From Clostridia bacterium (GTDB taxonomy: Bacteria; Bacillota; Clostridia; Oscillospirales; Acutalibacteraceae): 64,000 nucleotides of DNA. Below the pieces are notes generated by a model. It did no database searches and was not told the DNA's origin. It saw only the letters and a program-made list of their open reading frames with translations. Location of the stretch: assembly GCA_017621885.1 (NCBI GenBank), contig JAGASD010000040.1:1-64000 (forward strand), in the 5' to 3' direction. Positions within the stretch are counted from its first letter, which is position 1. Each line of letters begins with the position of its first letter. A program made the translations under genes and the position numbers. Positions 27,861-37,603 of this stretch are shown in pieces.

Positions 27861-27895
27861 GTTAATTAATATTATTTTTTAACTTTTTACAACAC

Positions 27896-30892
27896 TCAAT
27901 AAACATCCTTACAGGGTGTACCTGCAATATATGAGCTTGTTGTATTACCTGAACGAGCTTTTACGGTGTATGTATAAGTAACACCCTTAGAAGCTGATTT
28001 ATCGAGGTAAGACGTACCTGTTACGTATCCTAAGTAGGTCCAGCTTGAGCTTCCTGTTTTGCGGTATACATAATAACCCTGAGCACCTGAAACACCCAGC
28101 CACTTAACGGTTATACCCGAGCTTGAGCTCTTTGTGCTTGTAATAACAGGACTCGCAAGGCGTTTGATGTAAAGACCGTTTGCATCAAAACCGCTGAAGG
28201 TATTGTAGGAAACAGCTCTTACAGTGTATCTGTAATAATTACCGCTTGCATTCTTAACCGCTGTATCTGTGAAATAAAGGTTTTTGGTTGTGCCGAGGTA
28301 TGTCCACGTGCTCTGACCTGCACCTCTTCTGTAAACTCTGTAGCCGGTTGCACCTGAAATAGCATTCCACTTGATATAGATACCGTTTGTTGCGTTGGAA
28401 ATACCCGTAAGCTTAGGTGTTGCAACGCACTTGATAAGCGCTGTCTGATCAATACCGCTGTAGTATGCGCCCTTGTAAGCAACAACAGCGTATCTGTAAT
28501 ATTTACCGTTAGCTACACCGGCGTCTGCAACATAGTATCCCGAGCCTTTAGCATTTGCAACGTACTCCCATTCGGAAGCTCCTGCAGCAAGACGAAGAAC
28601 CATACAATTTGCATTGGGATAACTATCCCACGTAATGTGAATACCGTCAACAGCATTAGTTGCTTTTACGCCCGTAACGGGTGCAATATATCTGATAACG
28701 GCACCATTCGTATCAAAGCTGCCGAAACCGTGGGAGTTCACACTGCGAACAGTATATCTGTAATATGCATCTGCCTTGATAGCACTGCTTTCGTCATAGA
28801 AATAATTATCATCGGTTGTGCCGAGATATGTCCAGTAGGTCTGACCTGCGCCGCGTCTGTAAACTCTGTATTCAGCCGCACCGGGAAGGTAATCCCATTC
28901 AACGTAGATTCTGCCAACATCGTTATAAACGCCCGTTATTTGGGGAGTACCGGGAAGGCCGTTTTCAATGTTAACCCATACATAAGTATTTCGTCCCATA
29001 AACTCAACGATAATATAATTGTAGGGACTCTCCTCTGACCAGGGCTCATAATCCTGAACATCCCAATAAATAACGTCATAGGCTTTTGTTAACTGCTGAC
29101 CTCTTGAGTTAACAAAGTTACCGATTTCTTCATCATAAATGAAGGTATCGCTTGTACCCCTTGTGTAATTTACAACAAGCTTGTTGCCTTCGGTGTAAGG
29201 TGAATAATTGTAGATATCATAATAGAAAAATTCAACTATATCACCATTTTCATCGTAATACCAATCCCACCAGCCATCTTCAAAAGCCTGGAAGGTAAGA
29301 ACCTCTGCAGGAGTGAATTCAATGCTTTCGATGGGGTTTGCAATAACGTTCACCGTAACGGTATATTCATAACCGAGAGCCGCAACAACTACATCGTGCG
29401 CACCAACACCCCAGGGTTCATCATACTGATTATCCTCATCAGTTTCAATTACCGCCTGTAAATAGCTGCCGTCCTCTGAAACAAACCATTCCTCATAGAT
29501 GTCGTAATAATAAACCTTTTCACTGCCGTCTGCAAATGAGAATATTAATTCAGTACCGTCAGCAAAAACGGGACACTCATAGAAGAAGAATTCCTCGTCG
29601 TTATAGTCGACATCATAATAGCCGTCAGTTTCTTCATAAATACTTGACTTACCCAAGCTTACTTCAAAACCGACAAGAGGATTATCTATAACCTCAACAG
29701 GGATTGCCGCACTGTGGCCTGCATACCAGAAATACATCTGATTGTAGCCGATATCCCAGTGTTCCTTTATCTGTTCATCATAGATACCCGCATCGTAAAG
29801 CAACTCGTTGCCGTCTTCATCATAGAACCAATCGTATTCAGCTGAATACGCATAATCAACGGATTCTCCGTCATTATATGTAACGGTTACAACGTCGCCC
29901 TCGCAGGGGAAGCCTGAGCTCCACACGTCATATAAAAAGAACTCTTCATCATTTTCAACGCATTCGTCACAGAAGCAGTAAGAATATTCACCGTCGAAGC
30001 CTGCAATAAGGCTGAAATCTGTTGCGGGAGTATAGCTGACATTTGCTATATCCGACTCAACAAGAGTAACGTTAAGTTCAAAGGGACAACCCATATAATA
30101 CAGGTTAAAGGAATAGTCGCCTGATTCGGTCCAAGGATAATATTCCTGGAAATCAAGCACATCAAAATAATCCCAATCTATGCATTCACCGTTTTCATCG
30201 AAGAAATCGCTGAAATAGTAATCTCCCTCTTCGTCATATTCCTCGGCATATTCATAGACCTTTTCCGTGCCGTCCTTAAAGCTGACAACGAATTTTGTTC
30301 CTTCGGTAAAAATTGTATCGCAGTCGTAGCAGAAAACCATTTCTCCTGCATAAGGACCGTCAGCGGGCCAATACATATCACCGTCTACACCCTTAATTAA
30401 GGTAACGGGCTCTTCAGTGATAAACTGAGCAGATTCAACGGGCGATTCAATAATCTCTACGGGGATATCGCAGCAAACACCCTCGTATTCCATAGTGATA
30501 TAGTTTGTGCCTTTATCCCACTCATCTTCAGAATAAAAATACAACGGATCTTCATCAAGGATTTCGCCGTATTCATTATAATACCACCCGTCCTCACACA
30601 CATATTCAACAGATGTGCCGTCGCTGTAATTGAGTGTGATTACGTTTCCGTCAAGCCAAAGAGGTATATCCTCATCATAATCATACCAACAGACAACGTC
30701 CTCAATTTCGTCATCATAATAATAATCCCAATAGCCGCCGGTATATTCATAAAACTCATAAGCCTCAACGGGCTCAAAAGAGACTGAATCAAGCTGAACC
30801 TCATCATCAAACGCAAACGTTGTTACCCCAAGACAGGAAAAGAGCGATAACACCATAAGCACTGATAAGAATAAGCTTATACCTTTTTTCAT
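27896..30892 (-). CDS. Large secreted protein with acidic repeats and four FnIII domains
   Basis: 998 residues with a signal peptide (cleavage near TTFAFDD). Residues about 35-640 are five imperfect repeats of about 120 residues, each starting with a VxFxP-like strand, passing through a Tyr/Asp/Glu-rich loop and a GT/GN..V.F.DGT..VY strand, and ending with an I-x-V-x-V-I-E strand; they look like Ig-like surface modules. Residues about 640-998 are four fibronectin type III domains with the YRVYRRG and YRYTVRAV strands. No LPXTG, SLH or hydrophobic anchor is seen, so the protein is free or held by binding. The N-terminal half is extremely acidic and aromatic. It may bind calcium, carbohydrate or host surfaces; that is inference. 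Confidence 0.85.
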   Translation of the reverse strand: MKKGISLFLSVLMVLSLFSCLGVTTFAFDDEVQLDSVSFEPVEAYEFYEYTGGYWDYYYDDEIEDVVCWYDYDEDIPLWLDGNVITLNYSDGTSVEYVCEDGWYYNEYGEILDEDPLYFYSEDEWDKGTNYITMEYEGVCCDIPVEIIESPVESAQFITEEPVTLIKGVDGDMYWPADGPYAGEMVFCYDCDTIFTEGTKFVVSFKDGTEKVYEYAEEYDEEGDYYFSDFFDENGECIDWDYFDVLDFQEYYPWTESGDYSFNLYYMGCPFELNVTLVESDIANVSYTPATDFSLIAGFDGEYSYCFCDECVENDEEFFLYDVWSSGFPCEGDVVTVTYNDGESVDYAYSAEYDWFYDEDGNELLYDAGIYDEQIKEHWDIGYNQMYFWYAGHSAAIPVEVIDNPLVGFEVSLGKSSIYEETDGYYDVDYNDEEFFFYECPVFADGTELIFSFADGSEKVYYYDIYEEWFVSEDGSYLQAVIETDEDNQYDEPWGVGAHDVVVAALGYEYTVTVNVIANPIESIEFTPAEVLTFQAFEDGWWDWYYDENGDIVEFFYYDIYNYSPYTEGNKLVVNYTRGTSDTFIYDEEIGNFVNSRGQQLTKAYDVIYWDVQDYEPWSEESPYNYIIVEFMGRNTYVWVNIENGLPGTPQITGVYNDVGRIYVEWDYLPGAAEYRVYRRGAGQTYWTYLGTTDDNYFYDESSAIKADAYYRYTVRSVNSHGFGSFDTNGAVIRYIAPVTGVKATNAVDGIHITWDSYPNANCMVLRLAAGASEWEYVANAKGSGYYVADAGVANGKYYRYAVVAYKGAYYSGIDQTALIKCVATPKLTGISNATNGIYIKWNAISGATGYRVYRRGAGQSTWTYLGTTKNLYFTDTAVKNASGNYYRYTVRAVSYNTFSGFDANGLYIKRLASPVITSTKSSSSGITVKWLGVSGAQGYYVYRKTGSSSWTYLGYVTGTSYLDKSASKGVTYTYTVKARSGNTTSSYIAGTPCKDVY

Positions 30893-31082
30893 AAAAAAAC
30901 CTCCTTCGTTTTTATATAGCTTTATTTTACACCATACAGCTTTATTTTTTCAATATGAAAAAACCATAATTTTTATCTGTATTTTTCTACATATAGAGCA
31001 TTTTCGATTTCATTCCTGTTACAATTTGTCTTTCTTTGTCATTTTCAACATATTCATTGCCTATTTTTTTACTTATAATCAA

Positions 31083-31110
31083 TTGAAAATGGGATTTTTT
31101 ATGTTATACT
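31083..31110 (+). promoter_or_regulatory. Promoter of fucI
   Basis: TTGAAA (31083-31088), 16-base spacer, TATACT (31105-31110). The 268-base gap upstream, to the start of the divergent surface-protein gene, shows nothing else. Confidence 0.7.
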
Positions 31111-31125
31111 ATTAAATGAAATATT

Positions 31126-31141
31126 TTGTACAGTTGTACAA
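31126..31141. promoter_or_regulatory. Operator-like palindrome in the fucI leader
   Basis: TTGTAC-AGTT-GTACAA perfect dyad, just downstream of the -10 element and upstream of the AAAGGA ribosome site, placed where a repressor would block transcription. The half-site resembles those of GntR-type sugar regulators; no regulator gene is adjacent. Confidence 0.55.
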
Positions 31142-31160
31142 TTGAAAGGATGATAAAATT

Positions 31161-32957
31161 ATGGCAGAGAACAGATTTCTCGGCGATTATCCGGTAATCG
31201 GTATTCGTCCCATTATTGACGGCAGACGCGGTCCTCTTAAAGTAAGAGAGTCTCTCGAAGAGCAGACTATGAACATGGCTAAAGCTGCGTCAGAGCTTTT
31301 TACAAAAAACCTTAAATATTCCAACGGCGAGCCCGTAAAGGTTGTTATTGCTGACACAACCATCGGCAGAGTTGCAGAAGCAGCTGCTTGTGCTGACAAA
31401 TTCCGCAAGGAAGGCGTTTCAATTACACTTTCAGTTACTCCCTGCTGGTGCTACGGCTCCGAAACAATGGATATGGATCCCACAACAATCAAGGGCGTTT
31501 GGGGCTTTAACGGCACAGAGCGTCCCGGTGCTGTTTACCTTGCAGCAGTTCTTGCGGCTCACGCACAGAAAGGTCTTCCCGCATTCGGCATTTACGGCCA
31601 CGACGTTCAGGATGCTGACGAAACAGCTATCCCCGCTGACGTTGAAGAAAAGCTTCTCCGTTTCGGCAGAGCCGCTGTTGCAGCCGCTACAATGAAGGGT
31701 AAATCCTACCTTCAGATCGGTTCAATCTGTATGGGTATTGCAGGTTCTTCAATTGATACAGATTTCTTTGAAGACTATCTTGGTATGCGCGTTGAATCTG
31801 TTGACGAGGTGGAAATCATCCGTCGAATGTCCGAGGGCATTTATGACGAAGCTGAATACCAGAAGGCTTACAAATGGGTTAAAGAAAACTGCAAGGAAGG
31901 CTTCGACAAGAACCCCGACTTTGTAAAGAAGAGCGACGAGCAGAAGGAAAAAGACTGGGAATTCACAGTTAAGATGATGTGCATCATCAAAGACCTTATG
32001 AACGGTAACAAAAACCTTCCCGAAGGCTGCGAAGAGGAAATGGTTGGTCACAACGCTATTGCTGCAGGCTTCCAGGGTCAGAGACAGTGGACAGACTTCT
32101 ATCCCAATGCTGACTTTGCTGAAGCAATGCTCAACACAAGCTTTGACTGGAACGGCGCTCGTGAGCCCTATATTCTTGCTACTGAAAATGACACACTTAA
32201 CGGTGTAAGCATGCTCTTTATGAAGCTTCTTACAAACAGACCCCAGATGTTTGCTGACGTTCGTACCTATTGGAGCCCCGAAGCACTCAAGAAGGCTACA
32301 GGCTACGAGCTTGAAGGCAAGGCAAAGGAAAGCAAGGGCTTTATTCACCTTATTAACTCAGGTGCCTGCTGTCTTGATGCTTGCGGTGAGGTTAAGGATG
32401 AAAACGGCAACGGTATCATCAAAGAGTGGTATGACGTAACTGATGAAGACATCAGTAAAATCAACGCCGCAACAGAATGGTGCGCAGCTGACAACGGTTA
32501 CTTCCGCGGCGGCGGATATTCAAGCCGTTTCCTTACACGTGCAGAAATGCCCGCAACAATGATTCGTTTGAACCTTGTTAAAGGTCTTGGACCCACAGTT
32601 CAGATTTGCGAAGGCTACACAGTTGCTCTTCCCGATGATATTTCACACAAAATCTGGGCAAGAACAGACTACACCTGGCCCTGCACATGGTTTGCTCCCA
32701 CACTTACAGGCAAAGGCCCCTTCACCTCTGCTTACGAGGTAATGAATCACTGGGGTGCTAACCACGGCGCAATCTCCTACGGCCACATCGGTGCTGATAT
32801 TATCACACTTTGCTCAATGCTCAGAATCCCCGTTTCAATGCACAACGTTGCTGAAGACAAGATCTTCCGTCCCGCTGTTTGGAACGCATTCGGCACTCAG
32901 GAGCTTGAAGGTGCTGATTTCAGAGCTTGCGAAGCTTTCGGCGCACTTTATAAATAA
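31161..32957 (+). CDS. fucI: L-fucose isomerase
   Basis: Converts L-fucose to L-fuculose (and often D-arabinose to D-ribulose), first step of fucose use after release from mucin or milk glycans. The 598-residue length is normal. Clear family segments are [15 protein letters not shown] at the start, [32 protein letters not shown], the metal-binding region NDTLNGVSM, and [14 protein letters not shown] near the C-terminus. No fuculokinase or fuculose-phosphate aldolase gene is in the window, so the pathway's other steps are encoded elsewhere. The gene stands alone with its own promoter, operator-like palindrome and terminator. Confidence 0.96.
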   Translation: MAENRFLGDYPVIGIRPIIDGRRGPLKVRESLEEQTMNMAKAASELFTKNLKYSNGEPVKVVIADTTIGRVAEAAACADKFRKEGVSITLSVTPCWCYGSETMDMDPTTIKGVWGFNGTERPGAVYLAAVLAAHAQKGLPAFGIYGHDVQDADETAIPADVEEKLLRFGRAAVAAATMKGKSYLQIGSICMGIAGSSIDTDFFEDYLGMRVESVDEVEIIRRMSEGIYDEAEYQKAYKWVKENCKEGFDKNPDFVKKSDEQKEKDWEFTVKMMCIIKDLMNGNKNLPEGCEEEMVGHNAIAAGFQGQRQWTDFYPNADFAEAMLNTSFDWNGAREPYILATENDTLNGVSMLFMKLLTNRPQMFADVRTYWSPEALKKATGYELEGKAKESKGFIHLINSGACCLDACGEVKDENGNGIIKEWYDVTDEDISKINAATEWCAADNGYFRGGGYSSRFLTRAEMPATMIRLNLVKGLGPTVQICEGYTVALPDDISHKIWARTDYTWPCTWFAPTLTGKGPFTSAYEVMNHWGANHGAISYGHIGADIITLCSMLRIPVSMHNVAEDKIFRPAVWNAFGTQELEGADFRACEAFGALYK

Positions 32958-32970
32958 GTATATTAAAAGA

Positions 32971-33009
32971 ACTCTTCTATGGTTCACCGCCATAGAAGAG
33001 TCTTTTTTT
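32971..33009 (+). terminator. Terminator after fucI
   Basis: ACTCTTCTATGG / CCATAGAAGAGT hairpin followed by a T run. Confidence 0.9.
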
Positions 33010-33020
33010 GTTATCATTAA

Positions 33021-33194
33021 TTATCTGTTTTTGTAATAAACGCAGTTCTCATGTGCATCACATTTGCATGTGTACTCTACCTGTTTAGAGTACAAGTCCA
33101 TTGTCTGACCTGATGCAGTACACAAATAGTCATCTGAGGTAGAATCAAAAAGGCCCTTTCCAGAACCTATGTATTTTAAACAAGGACATTCCAT
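33021..33194 (-). CDS. Small cysteine-rich protein
   Basis: 57 residues from the ATG at complement 33194, with six cysteines in pairs (ECPCLKY, YLCTASG, YTCKCDAH, NCVYYK). This looks like a small zinc- or iron-sulfur-binding protein, and the regular spacing suggests a real product. No good ribosome site precedes the ATG, and the frame continues upstream to 33356 inside the recombinase 3' end, where the translation is not protein-like. It may therefore be the 3' part of a chromosomal gene cut by the mobile element or an element gene read from upstream. Function unknown. Confidence 0.5.
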   Translation of the reverse strand: MECPCLKYIGSGKGLFDSTSDDYLCTASGQTMDLYSKQVEYTCKCDAHENCVYYKNR

Positions 33195-33233
33195 AAAGGG
33201 CACGCCCCATAAGGATGTTTTTTTTGAGAGATA

Positions 33234-33267
33234 CGGTGTAACCCCGTTTAGGGGTTGCACCGTTTTT
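33234..33267. terminator. Hairpin next to the recombinase 3' end
   Basis: CGGTGTAACCCC-GTTTA-GGGGTTGCACCG, followed by a T run on the plus strand and by A's on the minus strand. It lies just past the recombinase stop. It may end transcripts entering the element from the chromosome, or mark the element end. Confidence 0.6.
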
Positions 33268-33274
33268 CTCTTTG

Positions 33275-35011
33275 TTAAGCTACAATGCGGTATTCTTGAG
33301 GATTTCTTCTTGCTTCTTCCATCATAGCAATAACTTCTTCCTCTGTCGGAATACAAATCATTCCGACACCTGTGAAATAAATATCTACTTTCACAAAACA
33401 GTGACCGCTTGATTTATCATTGTTATGAACCTCAATACGCTCAATAAGTGAATTGACAAGTGTCGGTGTAAGCTCCTGTATATCCGTCATTTCTCTGAAA
33501 GTACGAAGAAGCAACCTTAAGTCAACAGATTTCTGCTCAGCAGATTTCAATGTTTCCTGACCCTCCGAAACAGTTACGGTAAGCTCTTTTTGCTCTCGTT
33601 CATATTTTGACATCAGCTTTCTGTATCTGTCATCATCTATCCTGCCAAGAGCATTGTCTTCGTAAACCTTTTCAATAAGGCGGTCTAACTCTTTCATACG
33701 GATTTCACCGTCAGCAACTGTCTTTTTCAGCTTCTCGTATTCTGCTTTTCTCATTGCATCATTCTGCTTTGCAATCATATACAAAAAGACCTTTTCATTG
33801 TAGCGAATGAATTCTGCTAAATTTCGTATAGCTTCAAGTACAATTTTCTCAAGCACAACATTACGGATATAATGAATTTTGCAAGTACCGCCTCTGCCGT
33901 CCTTGTAGTTTGCACACCTGAAAAACTCCTGATTCTTACTCAGACTTTTAGCTGCACAGAAGTGTAATTTCGCACCGCAATCATAGCAATAAACCAAGCC
34001 CGAGAATAAACTTGTTCTACCTGTGGCAGTAGGTCTGCGACGGTTTTCACGGAGCTCCTGAACTCTTAACCACTTTTCTTCACTGATAATAGGTTCTTGC
34101 ATATCAGGGATTATCTGATAATCTTCTTTGGAATTATGAATTACCTTATGAACCTTGTAACTGACAGTAGTTGATTTAAAGTTTACAGCACAACCTGTGT
34201 ACTGTCTGTTCTCAAGAATGTGAACAACTGTCTTTTGGTCCCATCTGTAAGGATTAGCAGGAACAGGATTTGAATGTTTTCTGCCGACAGATTCATAATA
34301 CGCTGACGGAAGTAATATTTTTTCAGCTTCCAATATGCGAGCAATTTGCAAAGGACCTCGACCTGCAAGACACAAATCATATATTTTTCGTACAACCTCT
34401 GCCGCAGGTTCATCAATAAGCCATTTCTCTTTATCGGTTACGTCTTTTACATAACCAAAAGGTACAGTAGAAGATACTCGTTTACCGTTGTTAGCCTTTG
34501 ACTGCCATACAGCACGGATTTTCTTAGAGGTTTGTGCGGCATACCATTCATTAAAGATGTTATAGAACGGTAGCATCTCCATACCGTCACCTGTGGAACT
34601 GTTTACATTTTCCTGAATGGAAATGAATGTTACACCAAGCGACGGATATACAATTTGTGTTAATCTGCCAGCTTCGACCTGCTCACGACCAAAACGTGAC
34701 AGGTCTTTTACTATGATTCTGCAAATCTTACCTTCTTCGACCATTTGTTGCATTTGGTTAAATCCGCTTCTGTCAAAACTTGTACCCGAAATACCGTCAT
34801 CAATGAAAAACATTGTATTTTTGTATCCGTGTTTTTTACAGTAATCAAGTAAAATCTGTTTCTGATTGGATATACTGTTTGACTCATCTTCTCTGCCGTT
34901 CTTCTTTTTGGATTTGTCATCCTTTATATCTTCAACTGAAAGACGGCAGTAGAGAGCCGTAATTAATTCATCATTTATTGTTTGTCCTAAAATATTTGTT
35001 GCAGTTGTCAT
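33275..35011 (-). CDS. Large serine recombinase (TnpX-like)
   Basis: Site-specific recombinase that excises and integrates elements. The catalytic domain starts at ITALYCRLS (Ser25) and has the usual DDGISGTSFDR, RIIVKDLSRFGR and YPSLGVTFISIQENVNS motifs. It continues with the recombinase domain (PFGYVKD, ILENRQYTGCAVNF), a zinc ribbon (SGLVYCYDCGAKL, FRCANYK), a long coiled coil, and a C-terminal segment (LIERIEVHNNDKSS) like the DUF4368 tail. This architecture matches Tn4451 TnpX and relatives. The start is the ATG at complement 35011, after AAGGAG; the longer frame starts 15 codons earlier. TnpW, ParB-like and MobV genes lie upstream on the same strand. Confidence 0.93.
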   Translation of the reverse strand: MTTATNILGQTINDELITALYCRLSVEDIKDDKSKKKNGREDESNSISNQKQILLDYCKKHGYKNTMFFIDDGISGTSFDRSGFNQMQQMVEEGKICRIIVKDLSRFGREQVEAGRLTQIVYPSLGVTFISIQENVNSSTGDGMEMLPFYNIFNEWYAAQTSKKIRAVWQSKANNGKRVSSTVPFGYVKDVTDKEKWLIDEPAAEVVRKIYDLCLAGRGPLQIARILEAEKILLPSAYYESVGRKHSNPVPANPYRWDQKTVVHILENRQYTGCAVNFKSTTVSYKVHKVIHNSKEDYQIIPDMQEPIISEEKWLRVQELRENRRRPTATGRTSLFSGLVYCYDCGAKLHFCAAKSLSKNQEFFRCANYKDGRGGTCKIHYIRNVVLEKIVLEAIRNLAEFIRYNEKVFLYMIAKQNDAMRKAEYEKLKKTVADGEIRMKELDRLIEKVYEDNALGRIDDDRYRKLMSKYEREQKELTVTVSEGQETLKSAEQKSVDLRLLLRTFREMTDIQELTPTLVNSLIERIEVHNNDKSSGHCFVKVDIYFTGVGMICIPTEEEVIAMMEEARRNPQEYRIVA

Positions 35012-35096
35012 TAAATATTCTCCTTTCCGACAACCGGACATCGCAAGGATATTCACATTTTACAATGTCCGATTGTCTTTTTTCAAATGTGTGATA

Positions 35097-35378
35097 TTAC
35101 AATAATTTTTCTGATAAAATCAGTTCCTTGAACTGTTCAAAGATACACTGTCTGCCTTTGGGATTAAAGTGCGTAGAAACCTCATAGGTTGTACCGCCGA
35201 TCTTCATTTGGAAGGTTTCTTCACCGAAACGGCGTATTTTGCTACGATCAACAACAGCTTCATCACTGCGGGATGCCATAATATCTGAAATGCTTGAAAG
35301 CTCGTTTTCATCAATCGGCTCAGGCGGTACAACAAATATGGTTTTGTTATCGGGAAATATCTCTTTCAATTTTCTCAC
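35097..35378 (-). CDS. tnpW: Transposon-encoded protein TnpW
   Basis: 93-residue protein. The C-terminal half, with IGGTTYEVSTHFNPKGRQ and EQFKELILSE, is the conserved signature of TnpW proteins of Tn4451-type elements. Its role is not known; the genes travel with serine recombinase and Mob genes. Its start overlaps the end of the ParB-like gene by four bases, so both are probably translated from one transcript, and the recombinase gene follows downstream. Confidence 0.88.
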   Translation of the reverse strand: MRKLKEIFPDNKTIFVVPPEPIDENELSSISDIMASRSDEAVVDRSKIRRFGEETFQMKIGGTTYEVSTHFNPKGRQCIFEQFKELILSEKLL

Positions 35379-36316
35379 CTCGCATCCCTATCCTTATTTC
35401 TCTGTCGCTGAAGATATTTGTGATAATATTCCAAGGCTTTTAAGATATGCTCTTCTTTCTGTTGCTTGGTATAATTTTTACCGAAGAACTTATTGATACG
35501 TTCTTCAGGTATTTTTATAGCCTCTGCCTGATTAGGTTTAGGTGCAGTTAAAATTGCTAAAACCGTATCAGCATTAAGCTGTTTCTCTTCGGAAAGCTTT
35601 CGCATTTTCTGTGCCTGTGCAAGTGAGGGGGTTACCTCATCACTCTCATAGGCTTCAAAAATCATCTTCTGTTCCTCGGGAGTAAGATATGAAAGTTCAA
35701 CCGCAGGGCGCATTGCGATTCTGCCTTCATCCACAAGGTTAAGAATTGATTTTTCAAGATTAGTCAAACGGATATACCTTTTGATTTGGGTTGCACTGTC
35801 TTCGCTATCCTTTGAGATTTTTTCAGCAGAACTCAACTTTGGACCCACCGGGTCCGAAGTTAAATCCGTGCGTTTACCTTGCTTCTTCAGAGCATCCATT
35901 TTCATCTTGTAAGCAAAGGCTTTCTCGCTTGGCAGAATATGCTCTCGGTGCAGATTACTGTCAACGAGAATGATGTCTGCTTCTTCTTTGCTTATGTCCA
36001 AGACGACAACAGGAACCTCTGTCATTTCAAGCCTTGTTGCTGCAAGGTATCTTCTGTGTCCTGATACGATTTCAAATACATCTGCATTATCATCCTTTCG
36101 TACCATAAGAGGCTGTATAATACCGTTCTCACGGATACTGTCCTCCAACGGCTTCATATCTTCTTCACGACACTTGTACGGATTCTTGAAATTCGGTACA
36201 ATGCTTTGGGTTGACATTCTTACTATTTCTGTTGTTTGAGGCTTTACCGCCTCTGTTTCTTTGCTTTCTTCTGTTTTCTCAAACAGGGTGTTAATAAAAT
36301 TTTCTTCTTTATTCAT
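35375..36316 (-). CDS. ParB/Spo0J-like protein of the mobile element
   Basis: 313-residue ParB-type protein: an N-terminal ParB/Srx domain (NPYKCREEDMKPLEDSIRENGIIQPLMVR, split here only for reading, with GHRRYLAA and HREHILPSEKA), then a helix-turn-helix segment (TQIKRYIRLTNL). ParB domains bind CTP and load onto centromere-like sites. In mobile elements with no parA they probably serve in regulation or stabilisation rather than chromosome partition. No ParA is encoded here. It overlaps both neighbours (tnpW by 4 bases and the relaxase gene by 8), forming a compact operon. Confidence 0.88.
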   Translation of the reverse strand: MNKEENFINTLFEKTEESKETEAVKPQTTEIVRMSTQSIVPNFKNPYKCREEDMKPLEDSIRENGIIQPLMVRKDDNADVFEIVSGHRRYLAATRLEMTEVPVVVLDISKEEADIILVDSNLHREHILPSEKAFAYKMKMDALKKQGKRTDLTSDPVGPKLSSAEKISKDSEDSATQIKRYIRLTNLEKSILNLVDEGRIAMRPAVELSYLTPEEQKMIFEAYESDEVTPSLAQAQKMRKLSEEKQLNADTVLAILTAPKPNQAEAIKIPEERINKFFGKNYTKQQKEEHILKALEYYHKYLQRQRNKDRDAR

Positions 36317-37520
36317 TTAATTGCCTCTCTTTTCTGATATCAATATTTTTGTTAGGTTTCTCTTTTCGGACAGTTTTCAGCACATCCAATATAAATGCTT
36401 TTACTTTTTCAGGCATAAGCCTCAAAGCCTCAAGATACGGAGCACAGACTTGTTCGAGCTCATGAAGTCTTTCACTCAGTCTGTTTATACTGCTTTGCAA
36501 CTCCCAATTTCTTTTTCGGAGTCTTTCGTTTTCTCCCTCAAGGTCATAAATCTTGCTCCTTGCTGCAACGGATTGCTTTGCCATATTACTCAGGTCATTG
36601 AAATCTTCACTTGAAATTGTCACTTTGCCCGTAAGAGTTTTCTTGCCCATACTGTCTATCTCGTTGAATGTTTTATGCACGGTCTGAATTTCATCGTATC
36701 TGATTTCTTCTGTCTGTAAGCGTTCTTTGATTTCTTCAAGGCGTCTCTTATCCTGTTGTATTTCATATTGCAGACAAGACAGATGCTCAGCCGTACTGCC
36801 TTTTTCACCACGAATGAAATCATTGAAACCGGCTCTTTGCATATGATTGAAGAAGTCGTCCTGCAGGATACTGTAAGACAGAATCAGCACAGGCTTACCT
36901 TTTTCGTTGAAGATGACATTACCGTTTTCATCCACAGCCTGAGGTGACTTCCATTTCTTTGAGTGACTTATCTGATTGACGGTTTCTTTAACAGTACCCA
37001 CAAGTGATTTGTCCTTGCATCGCTTTGTCCATAGAATCTGTTTCTCCACAACAGGCAGAGCTACAAGGTGCATATGATAGTGATACACAGATTTCCCGTA
37101 CTGTTCCGTGAGAGCTACATTCAGTTCATCAGCGTGCATTACGGCAGAGATGATATTCTGTTCACCATACAAGGCAACTGCAAATTTGTAAGCTTCCTCA
37201 TAAAACTCTTTTGCATACTCATAACCGCCGTGTGTTTCAAAGTAGTCTGTGTTAACATCGAATATGACTTCATCAAAGACCTTTGCATCAGCTTTCAGAC
37301 CTCGCATACAGACTCTCTTTTCGGCTATGAGCTTATTTAGTTGTTCGTTATAGGTCAGTTCACTGCAACCTTTGAAATGCACATTCATATCACACCGAGC
37401 TGTATCAACATTCATATTGGTGTAAGACTCATTCTTTCTCTCGTTGTGCCTTTCACATTTACCGATTGTGCTTTGTGTATGAGTGACAACTCTTGCTACA
37501 CTGTAGTTTTTCTTAGACAT
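36309..37520 (-). CDS. MobV/Pre-type relaxase (TnpZ-like)
   Basis: Mobilisation protein that nicks oriT so that the element can be transferred by a helper conjugation system. The N-terminal half has the MobV motifs: SVARV at the start, the early HNERKN motif, and the metal-binding HYHMHLVALP in motif III, preceded by MHADE. The C-terminal half is a coiled coil (LEGENERLRKRNWELQ). At 403 residues it is typical. A perfect AAGGAGGT precedes the start. A candidate nic region lies about 55 bases upstream (37573-37603). No conjugation (type IV secretion) genes are in the window, so the element is mobilisable rather than self-transmissible. Confidence 0.92.
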   Translation of the reverse strand: MSKKNYSVARVVTHTQSTIGKCERHNERKNESYTNMNVDTARCDMNVHFKGCSELTYNEQLNKLIAEKRVCMRGLKADAKVFDEVIFDVNTDYFETHGGYEYAKEFYEEAYKFAVALYGEQNIISAVMHADELNVALTEQYGKSVYHYHMHLVALPVVEKQILWTKRCKDKSLVGTVKETVNQISHSKKWKSPQAVDENGNVIFNEKGKPVLILSYSILQDDFFNHMQRAGFNDFIRGEKGSTAEHLSCLQYEIQQDKRRLEEIKERLQTEEIRYDEIQTVHKTFNEIDSMGKKTLTGKVTISSEDFNDLSNMAKQSVAARSKIYDLEGENERLRKRNWELQSSINRLSERLHELEQVCAPYLEALRLMPEKVKAFILDVLKTVRKEKPNKNIDIRKERQLNE

Positions 37521-37572
37521 AGGTTTTACCTCCTTTCTGCAGTACTGCTTTATTTGTTCCGCTGACTTTCTT

Positions 37573-37603
37573 CGAAAGTGCGTAACCCACTATGACACTT
37601 TCA
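37573..37603 (-). other. oriT (MobV recombination site) of the element
   Basis: On the minus strand it reads AAAGTGTCATAGTGGGTTA followed by CGCACTTT: the ATAGTGnGTTA core of RSA/oriT sites of MobV plasmids, flanked by the AAAGTG / CACTTT inverted repeat. It lies just upstream of the relaxase gene, the normal position. Confidence 0.82.

Noticed and set aside
33195-33356. Upstream part of the cysteine-rich frame as real protein
   Set aside because: It overlaps the recombinase 3' end in another frame and its translation has the composition of a shadow.
35375-36316. Chromosomal partition locus
   Set aside because: No parA or parS sites nearby and it lies in an overlapping operon with tnpW and the relaxase gene, so it belongs to the element.
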